From contig NC_072895.1 of assembly GCF_027943255.1 (NCBI RefSeq), positions 23,038,001 to 23,102,000 on the forward strand: a DNA stretch of 64,000 nucleotides. Direction: 5' to 3'. A model generated the notes under the pieces. That model was given only the letters and a program-made list of their open reading frames with translations. It was not told the DNA's origin and made no database searches. The stretch is from Anastrepha obliqua (taxonomy: Eukaryota; Arthropoda; Insecta; Diptera; Tephritidae). This document shows, piece after piece, positions 12,804 through 23,040 of the stretch. The stretch's first letter is position 1; each line of letters starts with the position of its first letter. Position numbers and translations under genes: made by a program.

Positions 12804-15216
12804 ATAAGCAAACAAATTGGAGTCGATAGTGAGTCGACTATCAGTACATAACCAAAAAATATTCTATCTAATTAGGCGCTATATTCGAAATTGAGAAAAA
12901 TATTTAATTTTATGTTAGGATAAGTATAATTATAAATTTCTACTTAACTTAGTGTACGCACACACACCTACAAGTATGAATAAATTTTCGCACACGTATG
13001 GACGCACAGTTTCACTTGGGTTGGCTTAAGTGTGCAAGCGCATGGAAATACGAGCACAAGTAAACACTCATAGATAAGTTAATGTGACTATAAATATGAG
13101 CTGAAATTCATACATACATACATACATGTATACACATATGTATATGTAAATCCACATATCCGTGAATAGGTGTGCACTTCCCCGAATACAGGCATATGGG
13201 AGCCATTGTCTATGTATTTCTACCGAAAAGCGGCCGCTATTGTGCGCTCAACTGTTCGTAAAATGCGTCTGCCATTTATGTGAGCCAGGATATGTATACT
13301 CGTATGCCAAAGTGAACTACTATTGTGGGAATGTGTGAACCTATAAGTTGAGCCTGCATACACACACACACACACACACGCGCGCATGCATTGTGAGTGT
13401 TTACATTGTGACATGTTCTTGGCTAAGTGCTCAACTCTATGCAAATTATATGCATACACATATACCTATACGTATACACATACACATACATACGTACAAG
13501 TGCATAAGTACACAATCATAAGTACATACGTGAGTAGGATTTTATGCGCTCGAATCAAATAATTAAGTGGTTAGCACGAGGGGCAGAAGGGCGTAACAGC
13601 GGACGTGCGGCAGGAACGTAAGGGTGGAAGGTAGCTGAGTGTTCGAACAGTTCGCTATAAAGTGGCTTAGTGCAGTCGAAAATCTCCTGACTATGCTGCT
13701 GCATAGAAAATTTACTATGGAAATGAGCAAGTCAACACAAATTAAAGCGGATGTGTGTGTGTGTATGCGTGTGGTTGGTAGTGGGTGTGTGTGTGTGTGC
13801 ATTTCGGCCACATTTAATTAAAACGGCATGTCACGCCGTATTTAGAGTGATGTGGCAGCGTAATTATGTAGCTGCCACTTAAGTTGGCGCTTTAATAACG
13901 GTTGCTAACCAGCTTGAAGTCAGCAGATTAGCACATCGAGCGCTGAAATTTTAAAAATTAACTAGGCCATCAGAGGTGTTGGCTGGGCTGAAGCGTTTCG
14001 CTACAAAATAAATTTATGCTTTTTAAAATGATCTATCGCCACTCTACTGGCAGCCGTAAAGCTTTCATTTTCTGCCATGGCGGGCCGTGTGTCTTATCAT
14101 TTATTTGGCACATTTTTCAGCCAACCACAAAATGCTCTGCCAGCAGCTAAACCGACAAAGTTAGCAATGAGCATTTCGAAAACCTTTTTGGTTTATCAAA
14201 TAAATGGCACTGCCACAGGATTTGTGCCTGCTGCCTAAAAGGGAGCTCTTCATATGTGGATGGGTGTCATATTGGACATAAAAAATAAATATGAAACGTA
14301 CTTAGGCTTATTTCCACGCCAGCTGTGTGTTATTGACCTTTTTTGCTTAACTTATTTATTTTTTAGCCTTATCGTTGGCCAATCCACTGGTAAATAATGC
14401 AGTGACTATTTACCCTTGTCCCAACAACAACAGAAAACAAAAATTCTGCCTATGAACGTACTCATATATACACACATACACATGCATGGATTATGGTTTT
14501 ATAAGTGTGTATGGATGGTGTCCAAGGTCTGCTAAAACGGGCATATGAATTTATGGGCAGCAATAAATGTACAAAATCGAATGAATGTTAAGATGATTAG
14601 CAAAGAATGACCTAATAAAAGGTATTGAAAAACATACGCCTAGAAGTGGTTTTAAAATAAAATATATAAAAATGTAGACTTTTTCAGGTTTCACTATTTT
14701 TATTCAAAATATAGCTCTAAAGTGGTTATATACAATTAGAAGGCCGAAAAAAAGCGAAATTTACAAAATTTTTCTGAGAAGACTTTTAAATTTATTGATT
14801 AAAAAATTATGTACACATATAATGCTGTCTTTTAACTGTATTTTAAGACTTAGTATTAGTAAAAATATTTATTTGGAAAGGAGCTACAGCTGATCTCCAA
14901 GAACTCTTCTCAAACAAGCCTTTCTGCGGAGACCATTATATCTCTGAACTGGATCCTCTGAAATTAAAAAACCAAACAGATTTCGTTAATGTAATGTTAA
15001 ATCTACATAGTAAATAAACGAAAGAATTAGAAAAAGACACTTTTTGGATGAAATGGCGGTTTCTCAAAAAAACAACCGAATTTTGAAAAAAATTTCGGAA
15101 TTATATTCAAATAAAAATATTTATCGGTGAGAAAAAGTCTTCGACTAATTACTAAAACAAGTGCGTGTAGCGTTGTACACATAACAGGGGTGAAATTTTC
15201 AAGGCAGACAAAGAAA
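12804..15216. other. Microsatellite-rich non-coding DNA
   Basis: (ATAC)n lies at 13109-13127, (CA)n at 13358-13385, and (TG)n at 13752-13764 and 13784-13799. Frames reading through these tracts at 13220-13821 are artefacts. A purine-rich AGAGAGAG stretch begins at about 15215. The sub-block 13840-14300 is listed separately. Confidence 0.5.
13840..14300. promoter_or_regulatory. Candidate conserved non-coding block
   Basis: This is a balanced-composition block of about 460 bp without homopolymers, microsatellites, TE motifs or an ORF, in a region otherwise full of them. It contains several short words typical of fly regulatory DNA, for example ATTTATTTGGCAC, AACCACAAAATG (Runt-like) and ACCTTTTTGGTTTATC. 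This is a compositional impression only. No function is shown. Confidence 0.2.
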
Positions 15217-15923
15217 GAGGGAGAGACCCGAGAGAGCATGAGAGAGAGAGAGAAAGAAAGAATATATATCTAAATAAACTCACAGCATTCGCAGAGAATA
15301 CAAATAGACAAAATTTACCAAAAACGGAGAAGGGTCGACCGGTTTAGGTAAACGCCGGACACAAACCGTGGCAACAACGTGCACGTCTCCGAGCGTTTAT
15401 CACCCGCACAAACGCAGCGATTCCAGGACCACAGCAACGGCACAAATTACCGCAAGGCAATACCAATAAATTTGACGCCGGAATAGTACGCACAAGCACT
15501 AGCCAAGAAACGGAAATAAGCGCCAAAAATTAGGCACCAAAAAACAAACGCAAAACAAAAAATTTAGCCGAAAAAACGCCCCAAATAGTAGCCGCCAAGG
15601 AACTATAACGCCAAAAAGTAGGCACCAAAAATATTTTACCTACAAGTTTGCACCAACAACTAAGCGCCAAAAAGTAGGCAGTGTTATTTCTCACTAGAAA
15701 TTAGCAACCACAAGGCAAAACTCATGAAAAATAGCCTAAAGTGTATCTAAGATATCCATAAGGTATAGCTCTCTCTCTCCTTTTCCTCTACGTTATATCT
15801 TCTTTCTCTCTCGCGGAACGAAAATGCCCAAAACATTGGATGGCCTTGAAATTTTACTCTCCATTCTCGCTCGTCCATCCACGCCTAAGAAGTTTCACTT
15901 CAAAAATTCTTGTAAAATAAAGT
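15217..15923 (+). repeat. Dispersed repeat D, copy 1 (with internal insertion)
   Basis: It starts in AGAGAG/GAAAGAAAG DNA, then TATATCTAAATAAACTCACA and GCAGAGAATACAAATAGACA, which recur almost unchanged at 27630-27680. Its second half (15690-15905) matches 27700-27910, including CTCTACGTTA and TCTCTCTTGCGGAACG-like text. Between the halves copy 1 carries about 350 bp absent from copy 2, with irregular repeats of GCCAAAAAGTAGGCACCAAA-type units at 15518-15680. The end of both copies can be read as MPKTLxGLEILLSILARPST, then KKFHFK, so a retroelement leader plus the start of a coding region is possible. Class unknown. Confidence 0.65.
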
Positions 15924-16391
15924 TTTAGGGGTAGCCTGTCGACACGGATTTTCAAATTTCGAAAAATTTTGCAATTTACGGCATTTTAAAAAAGTACGCG
16001 CTTTGCGCCATATATGTCACAATTTAATTATGCTTATAAAAGTTTTTAATTAAAATATCAAAAATCCGAAAAATCCGACAAACTGACAAAAAACACATTC
16101 GAATATTTAAAAAACAATCACATCAAAAAATATTAAAAACTGTATGAGTTATCATGCAGACAGTGCCATAAAAAGTTGTTTCGAGAAAAACGAGTTTAAA
16201 TTTTCAAGAGCATTTCGCTGTGCGCATTAAACGCTCGTCGGGCAGTTACATTTTCTACCATAACTTTGTATCTTTGGGATATTTTTACAATCGACTTCCA
16301 CAGAAATACGCCTGAAACTATAAAAAATAGTAATCTGTAAAAAAAATCGATTTTTTGAAAATTTTGGACGTATGTATATGTAACCTCTTAA
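15924..16391. mobile_element. Possible TTAA-type element T0
   Basis: The left end TTTAGGGGTAGCCTGTC (15924) and the right end, in reverse complement TTAAGAGGTTACAT (from 16391), are weak inverted ends. Support comes from the interior: GTTTCGAGAAAAACGAGTTT at 16178-16197, a GC-rich CGCTCG patch, ATAACTTTGT, and AAAATCGATTTTTTGAAAA near the right end. These modules occur in the same order in the 60.0-kb element. Confidence 0.4.
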
Positions 16392-16782
16392 TAATTATAT
16401 GTGAAAAATTATATCACTCAAATATCCACCATGAGCACTTTTGCAGGTAGAATTTCCAAGCAGTTAATTCATGAATGCCTAATTGTTGACCACGTCGATG
16501 TTGAAGGTTATTCAGTAGCATTTTGGCTCTACAGCAGCAATATTCTCAACAGAGTGTCCAGGTTTTGGTTTACCAGCCCTAATTCTATCCTCGATATAAA
16601 AAGGTTCTTGTAAGTTATTCCTTTTTTTCACCAAATTTTAAATTGTCGACTAATTTGGATGATTATTTCCATAAAAAATCATAAAATTTGCGATTTGTTT
16701 GAAAGAACAATTTCGTTATAAGTTTGAAATGAAAAATTTTAAACAATAAAAAAAGAGAAAAAAAAACAATAAATAAAAAAAA
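16392..16782. other. AT-rich spacer with an unrecognised 70-codon frame
   Basis: The frame 16401-16613 on the plus strand contains a stretch of even composition (EGYSVAFWLYSSN) and no stop for 70 codons, but I recognise no family. The rest is A-rich and leads into the SINE. Confidence 0.3.
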
Positions 16783-17067
16783 TTGGTGCGTGACTACAAT
16801 TCGGAATTCAGAGAGATCTTAGGTTCGAATCTCCGTGAAATACAGAAATGAAGAAAAACATTTTTCTAATAGCGGTCACTCCTCGGCAGGCAATGGCAAA
16901 CCTCCGATTGTATTTCTGCCATGAAAAAGCTCCTCATAAAAATATATGCCGTTCGGAGTCGGCTTGAAACTGTAGGTCCTTCCATTTGTGGAACAAAATC
17001 AAGAGGCACACTACAAATAGGAGGAGGAGCTCGGCCAAACATCCAAAAAGGGTGTACGAGCCAATTT
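16783..17067 (+). repeat. tRNA-derived SINE copy (5'-truncated head, complete 3' end)
   Basis: The copy starts at TTGGTGCGTGACTACAATTC, just after the expected A-box, so the upstream promoter half is lost. The B-box is present as GGTTCGAATCT at about 16822. The body follows in canonical order: AATAGCGGTCAC, CTCGGCAGGCAATGGCAAAC, GCCGTTCGGAGTCGGC, GGTCCTTCCATTTGTGGAAC, ATAGGAGGAGGAGCTCGGCC. The 3' end reads GTGTACGAGCCAATTT. Minus-strand frames across this copy are antisense readings of the SINE. Confidence 0.9.
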
Positions 17068-17199
17068 CACCGAACATCATCCCGTTATCTTGCACTTGAC
17101 CGCAAAGTCTAATATGGGCATCCCTACTGCACATGAAGATATATACATTCACATGCAAGCATGCGTTGCAGATTTCTATACCTTGTATACATCTACACA

Positions 17200-17675
17200 T
17201 ACAGCAACTACAATGCCATATAGTAGTTCATAATAAACAATACCGGCCAAATAGACATGAGAATTTTCTTGGGGTGAAGGCCATCTCCAGGGTTCGGTTC
17301 TGGTGTTTCATCTTTATTGTGAAGGACCTATTTTTCGTCACCAGTAATGATACGGTTCAAAAAACTTTCATTTTCAAGCCGTTGCAGCAGCTGAGAACAC
17401 ACATTCACTCTCTGCTGAAGGTTGGCGACGGAAAGTCAATGCGGAACCCATTTGCCCAGCTTTGAAACCTTTCCCAACTGAACCAGGTGCCTGTGAGCTG
17501 TTCCATGCGACTGTCATATCAGCTGTCATATCGACTGTCAAATTTGGCTCAGCTTCCACGAGTTCGAGCAAGGCGTCGCAGTTAAAGACTTCAGGACGAC
17601 CAGCGCGCGGGGCATCCTCAACGTCGTAGTTACCACTTCGGAATTTTGAAAACCACTTTTGCGCAACCAGCACTT
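17200..17675 (-). pseudogene. Mariner transposase relic (HTH plus first catalytic block)
   Basis: The minus-strand frame from about 17673 starts QKWFSKFRSGNYDVEDAPR, the second HTH of the mariner N-terminus, and continues to LVEAEPNLTVDMT. A frameshift near 17400 leads to LQRLENESFLNRIITGDEK, carrying the first catalytic Asp, then PKKILMSIW. Later catalytic blocks are gone. The WFSKFRSG-DVEDAPR wording matches mariner elements of the kind related to human Hsmar1. The intact RTE insertion begins about 250 bp upstream of its N-terminus. Confidence 0.75.
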
Positions 17676-17906
17676 TGTATGCAAAAATCGTAAAAAAGTA
17701 AAATTATGGGTAAAATACGCACGAATTTATGGACTGACCTGATATTTCATTGTTTAAATAATTCGTAACTTTGGCCAACAAAGAACGGAAACTTATTTCC
17801 ATACCCAATAGAAATTTTCCACAAGTTGTTCCCTTCAGTAGCTTGCACCTTAATTTTTTACGTTCTTCCTACTCAATTTTTCGCTTTTTTAGTAATTAAA
17901 AAGTGT

Positions 17907-17919
17907 AACACTAAAATAG
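17907..17919 (+). repeat. Left target-site duplication of the RTE
   Basis: AACACTAAAATAG immediately precedes the RTE 5' end and is repeated exactly at 21198-21210 after its 3' tail. A perfect 13-bp duplication is what target-primed insertion leaves. Confidence 0.9.
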
Positions 17920-18167
17920 GAGGGTGGTTCCATGTGTAGAAGTCCACGCAAGTGGGGAAAGTTACTGATCGCCATTCACTTGGGAGTGGCCAGGACGATT
18001 CTTCTACATATGGTTCAAGCAGCTCACAACGTCCGGGATTAGCCCACGTATCCTCTGGTTAGCTTCCGAACACCCGTTCGGGAGTGAGCTAAAGTGAGAA
18101 GGCGAAGCATCCCAGCATAGCTGGTTGTGCGCTGGGTTTGGGACCCGCCACTTAAAAAGCCCCCCCA
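17920..18167 (+). promoter_or_regulatory. 5' UTR / internal promoter region of the RTE
   Basis: This is the segment of about 248 bp between the target-site duplication and the first ATG of the long ORF. A full-length LINE must carry its promoter internally, so the promoter is inferred to lie here. There is no TATA box. The segment CCGAACACCCGTTCGGGAGT (18065-18084) holds a short inverted repeat, CCGAACacCCGTTCGG. Minus-strand frames crossing it are antisense readings. Confidence 0.5.
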
Positions 18168-21161
18168 ATGAAAACAGCAACAAAGCCTCGGATGAGAACT
18201 TCCAACACTGATGACGACCCCTGCAAACGAAATAAGGAATACGATTTGAGGGCATGCACCTGGAATGTCCGGTCCCTTAATGGGGAAGGTGCCTCTGCCC
18301 GGCTGGTTGATGTCCTCGTAAGAGCAAAGGCTGACATCACTGCCATCCAAGAGATGCGATGGACGGGGCAAGGCAAGAAAACCATAGGACCTTGCGACGT
18401 CTACTACAGCTGCCATGTAAAGGAGCGCAAATTCGGTGTCGGATTTGTTGTGGGAGAGAGACTTCGTCGCCAAGTACTGTCGTTCACTCCGGTGGACGAG
18501 CGTCTCGCAATAATCCGCATCAAAGCACGTTTTTTTAACATATCGCTAATTTGCGCCCACGCCCCGACGGAAGAGAAGGACGATGCGACCAAAGATTCCT
18601 TCTATGAGCGCTTGGAGCGTTCGTATGAGCACTGCCCCCGCCACGACATAAAAATCGTGATTGGCGACTTCAACGCCAGGGTGGGCAAGGAAGGAATTTT
18701 TGGTTCCACAGTCGGAAAATTCAGCCTGCACAACGAAACATCCGGTAACGGACAGAGGCTGATCGACTTCGCCGGGGCCCGAAACATGGTAGTCTGCAGC
18801 ACCAGATTCCAGCATAAAAAAATCCACCAAGCTACCTGGCTGTCCCCTGATCGAAAAACGCGAAACCAGATCGATCATGTTGTGATAGATGGAAGACACG
18901 CTTCTAGTGTATTAGATGTACGTACGATCCGAGGACCCAACATTGACTCGGATCATTACCTTGTTGCAGCCAAACTGCGCACACGCCTCTGTGCAGCAAA
19001 AAACGTACATCTACCTACGCAAAGAATGTTCGACATCGAAAAGCTGCAATCACAACAGACAGCCAGAAGATTCGCCACTCGACTCTCACTCCTGCTCTCA
19101 GAGAGCACTTCCCAACAAACCGGCATGCACGAGCAATGGAGCAACATTTCTCGTTCCCTACGTACCGCCGCCGAAGAAGAAATCGGATTCCGGCGAGCCC
19201 GAAAAAACAATTGGTACGACGAGGAATGTTATGCTGCCGCAGAAAGAAAGGATGCCGCCTATAGAGCTACGCTGCGATCGGGCGCAACGCGAGCCATGTG
19301 GGATCGCTACAGAGAGCTGAAAAAGGAAGAGAGACGTATTATCCGACAGAAGAAACGAGAGGCCGAAATACGTGAGTGCGAGGAGCTTGAGATGCTGGCC
19401 AACAGGAACAATGCCCGAAAATTCTACCAGAAAGTTCGGCGGCTTACAGAAGGTTTTAAGACCGGGGCGTTTTCCTGTAAGAACAAAGACGGCGATCTGG
19501 TGACTGACGTACAGAGCAATCTTAAATTATGGAGGGAACACTTCTCGAACCTGTTAAACAGTGACAGCTGCGCATGTCGTAGAGAATGTGAAGATCCCGA
19601 TACCCCAATCGATGACGACGGAATTGTAGTTCCGTTACCCGACCATGACGAGGTGAGAATAGCAATATCACGGCTACAGAACAACAAAGCCGCGGGCGCC
19701 GACGGACTGCCGGCTGAGCTATTCAAACATGGCGGCGAGGAGCTGGTAAGGTGCATGCATCAGCTCCTATGCAAAATATGGTCTGATGAAAGCATGCCTG
19801 CCGATTGGAATTTAAGTGTGCTCTGCCCAATCCATAAGAAGGGCGACCCTGCAATTTGTGCCAATTACCGCGGGATTAGTCTTCTAAATATCGCCTATAA
19901 GGTTCTAGCGAGCGTATTGTGTGAAAGGCTGAAGCCCACCGTCAACCAACTGATTGGACCTTATCAGTGTGGCTTCAGACCTGGAAAGTCTACCATCGAC
20001 CAAATATTCTCAATACGCCAAATCTTGGAAAAGACCCATGAAAGGAGAATCGACACACACCACCTTTTCGTCGACTTCAAAGCTGCATTCGACAGTACGG
20101 AAAGGAGTTACCTGTATGCCGCGATGTCTGAATTTGGTATCCCCGCAAAACTAATACGGCTATGTAAGATGACGCTGCTCAACACCAGTAGCTCCGTCAG
20201 AATTGGGAAGGACCTCTCCGAGCCGTTTGATACCAAACGAGGTTTCAGACAGGGTGACTCGCTGTCGTGTGACTTCTTTAACCTGATGTTGGAGAGCATC
20301 GTACGAGCCGCAGAACTTAATCGCTCAGGCACAATATTTTATAAGAGCGTACAATTGTTGGCGTATGCCGATGATATCGATATCATCGGCCTTAACAACC
20401 GCGCTGTTAGTTCTGTCTTCTCCAAACTGGATAAAGAGGCAAAGCGAATGGGTTTGGTGGTGAACGAGGACAAAACGAAGTACCTCCTGTCTTCAAACAA
20501 ACAGTCGGCGCACTCGCGTATCGGCACCTACGTCACTGTAGACAGTTATAGGTTCGAGGTTGTAAAGGACTTCGTTTATTTAGGAACCAGCATTAACACC
20601 GATAACAATGTCAGCCTTGAAATCCAACGTAGAATCTCTCTTGCCAACAAGTGCTACTTTGGACTAAGTAGGCAATTGAGCAGTAAAGTCCTCTCTCGAC
20701 GAACAAAACTAACACTCTACAAGACCCTCATCATGCCCGTCCTGACGTATGGCGCAGAAGCTTGGACGATGTCAACATCCGATGAAGCGACGCTTGGAGT
20801 GTTCGAGAGAAAGATTCTGCGTAAGATTTTTGGACCTTTGCACGTTGGCAACGGCGAATATCGCAGACGATGGAACGATGAGCTGTATGAGCTTTACGAC
20901 GACATAGACATAGCGCAGCGAATAAAGATCCAGCGGCTACGTTGGCTGGGTCATGTCGTCCGAATGGATACAAACGCTCCGGCTTTGAAAGTACTCGACG
21001 CGGTACCAGCTGGTGGTAGTAGAGGAAGAGGAAGGCCTCCTCTGCGTTGGAAAGATCAGGTGGAGAAGGACTTGGCTTCACTTGGTGTGTCCAATTGGCG
21101 CCGGTTAGCACGAGAAAGAAACGACTGGCGCGCTTTGTTAAACTCGGCCAAAATCGCGTAA
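18168..21161 (+). CDS. RTE ORF: AP-like endonuclease plus reverse transcriptase
   Basis: This 997-aa enzyme nicks target DNA and reverse-transcribes its own RNA at the nick. Residues about 25-270 form an APE-type endonuclease: TWNVRSLN (N33), IQEMRW (E62), CAHAP (H131), GDFNARVG (D167, N169) and SDHYLV (D261, H263) supply the expected catalytic residues. A charged linker (about 340-430) precedes the RT: NNKAAGADGLPAELFK (506-521), PIHKKGD, NYRGISLLN, FVDFKAAFDS (D636), RGFRQGDSLS and AYADDIDII with the catalytic DD at 735-736. A thumb/C-terminal region has YGAEAW, RLRWLGHVVRMD and GRGRPPLRWKDQ. There is no RNase H and no stop or frameshift. The family often carries VRQG..L at the FRQGDSL position; the F/S variant looks like a lineage trait. 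Proteins of this kind are often misannotated as craniofacial development protein 2. The start is the first ATG of the open frame. Confidence 0.95.
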   Translation: MKTATKPRMRTSNTDDDPCKRNKEYDLRACTWNVRSLNGEGASARLVDVLVRAKADITAIQEMRWTGQGKKTIGPCDVYYSCHVKERKFGVGFVVGERLRRQVLSFTPVDERLAIIRIKARFFNISLICAHAPTEEKDDATKDSFYERLERSYEHCPRHDIKIVIGDFNARVGKEGIFGSTVGKFSLHNETSGNGQRLIDFAGARNMVVCSTRFQHKKIHQATWLSPDRKTRNQIDHVVIDGRHASSVLDVRTIRGPNIDSDHYLVAAKLRTRLCAAKNVHLPTQRMFDIEKLQSQQTARRFATRLSLLLSESTSQQTGMHEQWSNISRSLRTAAEEEIGFRRARKNNWYDEECYAAAERKDAAYRATLRSGATRAMWDRYRELKKEERRIIRQKKREAEIRECEELEMLANRNNARKFYQKVRRLTEGFKTGAFSCKNKDGDLVTDVQSNLKLWREHFSNLLNSDSCACRRECEDPDTPIDDDGIVVPLPDHDEVRIAISRLQNNKAAGADGLPAELFKHGGEELVRCMHQLLCKIWSDESMPADWNLSVLCPIHKKGDPAICANYRGISLLNIAYKVLASVLCERLKPTVNQLIGPYQCGFRPGKSTIDQIFSIRQILEKTHERRIDTHHLFVDFKAAFDSTERSYLYAAMSEFGIPAKLIRLCKMTLLNTSSSVRIGKDLSEPFDTKRGFRQGDSLSCDFFNLMLESIVRAAELNRSGTIFYKSVQLLAYADDIDIIGLNNRAVSSVFSKLDKEAKRMGLVVNEDKTKYLLSSNKQSAHSRIGTYVTVDSYRFEVVKDFVYLGTSINTDNNVSLEIQRRISLANKCYFGLSRQLSSKVLSRRTKLTLYKTLIMPVLTYGAEAWTMSTSDEATLGVFERKILRKIFGPLHVGNGEYRRRWNDELYELYDDIDIAQRIKIQRLRWLGHVVRMDTNAPALKVLDAVPAGGSRGRGRPPLRWKDQVEKDLASLGVSNWRRLARERNDWRALLNSAKIA

Positions 21162-21197
21162 GCGGTTATCGCGCCAATTAAGAAGAGAAGAAGAAGA
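21162..21197 (+). other. RTE 3' UTR and GAA-type tail
   Basis: CGGTTATCGCGCCAATTA is followed by AGAAGAGAAGAAGAAGA. The last unique bases, CGCGCCAATTA, resemble the 3' end of the SINE copies at 17052-17067 and 49991-50006. In RTE elements the 3' end is the presumed recognition site for their own reverse transcriptase. Confidence 0.7.
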
Positions 21198-21210
21198 ACA
21201 CTAAAATAGC
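21198..21210 (+). repeat. Right target-site duplication of the RTE
   Basis: AACACTAAAATAG is identical to 17907-17919. Confidence 0.9.
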
Positions 21211-23040
21211 TTTACTTCACTTGATTTTTTTTTTTTTTTAATTTTTTTTTTGTTTTTTTCTGTTTTTGTATTTGGCTCACTTACTTTAATTTCTGACTTA
21301 AGATACAGTTTGAGCCACACAAAACTCTAACGTAATGGAAAATCGTTGAGGCCCAATATGAATACAACGCCGCAAGAGGCATCAGCGATCAAGCCATCAA
21401 TCAGTGATATTTCACTAATATCCAAATAATAAAATTCTAAAAGGATTATTAAAGCTGAGTTAGCGATTTTTTTCAGTCGCACTATGGGGCGAATTGGAGC
21501 GCATGATTTCTTTTGAAGATTTGTTCGAACAAGCACACGCAGCCGAAGAAAGCACTGCCTGTGGTAGGGTGCCCATATGCTGATGTTATATTACAAGAAA
21601 TGTCTAATATTGCACATCTATGCATGCATCCACATTCGTTCATGCATATGCATGCGTGCATGCATCAATTTTCTGGAAAGCAAGGCGTAATTTATATCGC
21701 TCATACGCCGCGCATTCCATTTACACAAATATTGTCGTAATTATATTTTATGGGTAGTAATTGGGTCAAAAATGTGCATGCACATGCAAGTGGCATGTCA
21801 TAATTTTAATGCAGTGACAACGACAACAACAACAATAGCAACAACTACAGCAAATACTCGTACAAAAAACGCCTACAAAAGTAACGAACAAAAACTGGCA
21901 CTGTTCGGCGGGTAGTGGCTTGCACTCGAGCGGGAGTTCCACGCATTGCCGTACATTTGAGTGCTTTGCATTACAGTGCATTACAATCAACAGAAGGACC
22001 AACAAACAACAAACAACGAACGCAAGTACTAATGGCGTGATTTACGTGCCACAAACTACGTTTTTATTTTTTAACTAACGAGCGCAGCCAGTGAGCACAT
22101 TAATCATGACGGCTGATAAAAAAGCGCTTGGCCCTCAAACATATGGAAATGAAAATAAATAGGCAGACACCCAAAAGTAGGCAATGCTTAATAGCAGGAA
22201 GGGTGGTGACTATAGAGCACAGAAGTAGGTGAGGTAGGTGCACGAGTTTATGGGTCTTACAAGCGCACTCGACGCCGCACGCAGAACAACTCAACTAACA
22301 TTTCGAGTGCGTGTGTACAAGTGCATGTACAGTGGCGTATGTATGTACGTGTGTACACCCAACCCTTTTTGTTTACACGGTAGTTACGTTCCTTAGAAAA
22401 GCGTGCAAAAAATGAATATCATGTAAAAATATGCCTGCGACATAGGGTAAATTTAGGGATATGTTCCACAATTTCAAAAAATCGATGAAAGAACTCTAAG
22501 TATTTTCCCAAGAAGCCGTGCAAAACACGTAATAACGAAATTCATATTTCAAAAGTATTTATAAAATAAAAATGCATTTTTATTACACCAAAAACAAAAA
22601 AAAAAAATTATATCAAAAGTTGTGTACAGCGAAAATTCAATACAATTCAATTCAAACTGAAATTAAATGAAAAGAATCACTTTTGCAACTATTCATCGCT
22701 ACTTGACAATAGATGGAGATTGAAGATGGATTGGGCCCAAAATGCTACCGTCAGTAAATTCCATAACTTAAGTCCGTAGGTCAGATACTATGTCAGATAT
22801 GTATATCCAGCTCATCTGTCAAGTTCCATTCAAACTACTAACGACTTCTGTTCGTTTTTTCGCTTTGAGAAAGTCTGTTTTTAGCGACTATTTTTTGCTT
22901 TCACATATTTTTCATGCAAGGCTGGGCAGAATACTACAGGGTCCGGCACTCGAAACCCATAACTTTTGTTTGGAAAATTACTATTATTCAATTCAAAGTA
23001 AAAAATTTATGAAAATGATACAAAATTAAGAATCGATTTA
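21211..23040. other. Non-coding DNA, no recognised gene
   Basis: T-rich start (21225-21275), then mixed DNA with ATGCATGC-type words (21615-21665). The block 21810-22090 is rich in CAACAACAACA and GCAACAACTACAG, the composition of fly 5' leaders, but I see no good donor or promoter. Around 22440-22500 TTTAGGGATATGTTCCACAA then CAAAAAATCGATG looks like the left end of a TTAA-type element without a visible right end. Confidence 0.45.

Larger units (their letters stand above)
17920..21197 (+). mobile_element. Full-length RTE-clade non-LTR retrotransposon
   Basis: The element is about 3.28 kb, bounded by an exact 13-bp target-site duplication. It has a 5' UTR of about 250 bp, one intact ORF of 997 codons encoding endonuclease and reverse transcriptase, a 3' UTR of only about 20 bp (CGGTTATCGCGCCAATTA) and a GAA-rich simple tail (21181-21197). 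This compact layout (single ORF, no RNase H, very short 3' UTR, simple-repeat tail instead of poly-A) is that of the RTE clade. Its GC content is clearly higher than the surrounding DNA. The intact ORF and perfect TSD point to a recent insertion. It sits just upstream of a decayed mariner. Confidence 0.93.

Noticed and set aside
13220..13821. Overlapping frames with VCVCV and HTHTH runs
   Set aside because: Translations of (CA)n/(TG)n microsatellites.
16934..17200. 88-codon minus-strand frame
   Set aside because: Mostly the antisense reading of the SINE at 16783-17067.
18039..18473. 144-codon minus-strand frame and several others opposite the RTE
   Set aside because: They are antisense to the 5' UTR and endonuclease of the intact RTE ORF and show no domain.
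18916..19320. 134-codon plus-strand frame
   Set aside because: Alternative frame inside the RTE ORF without recognisable motifs.
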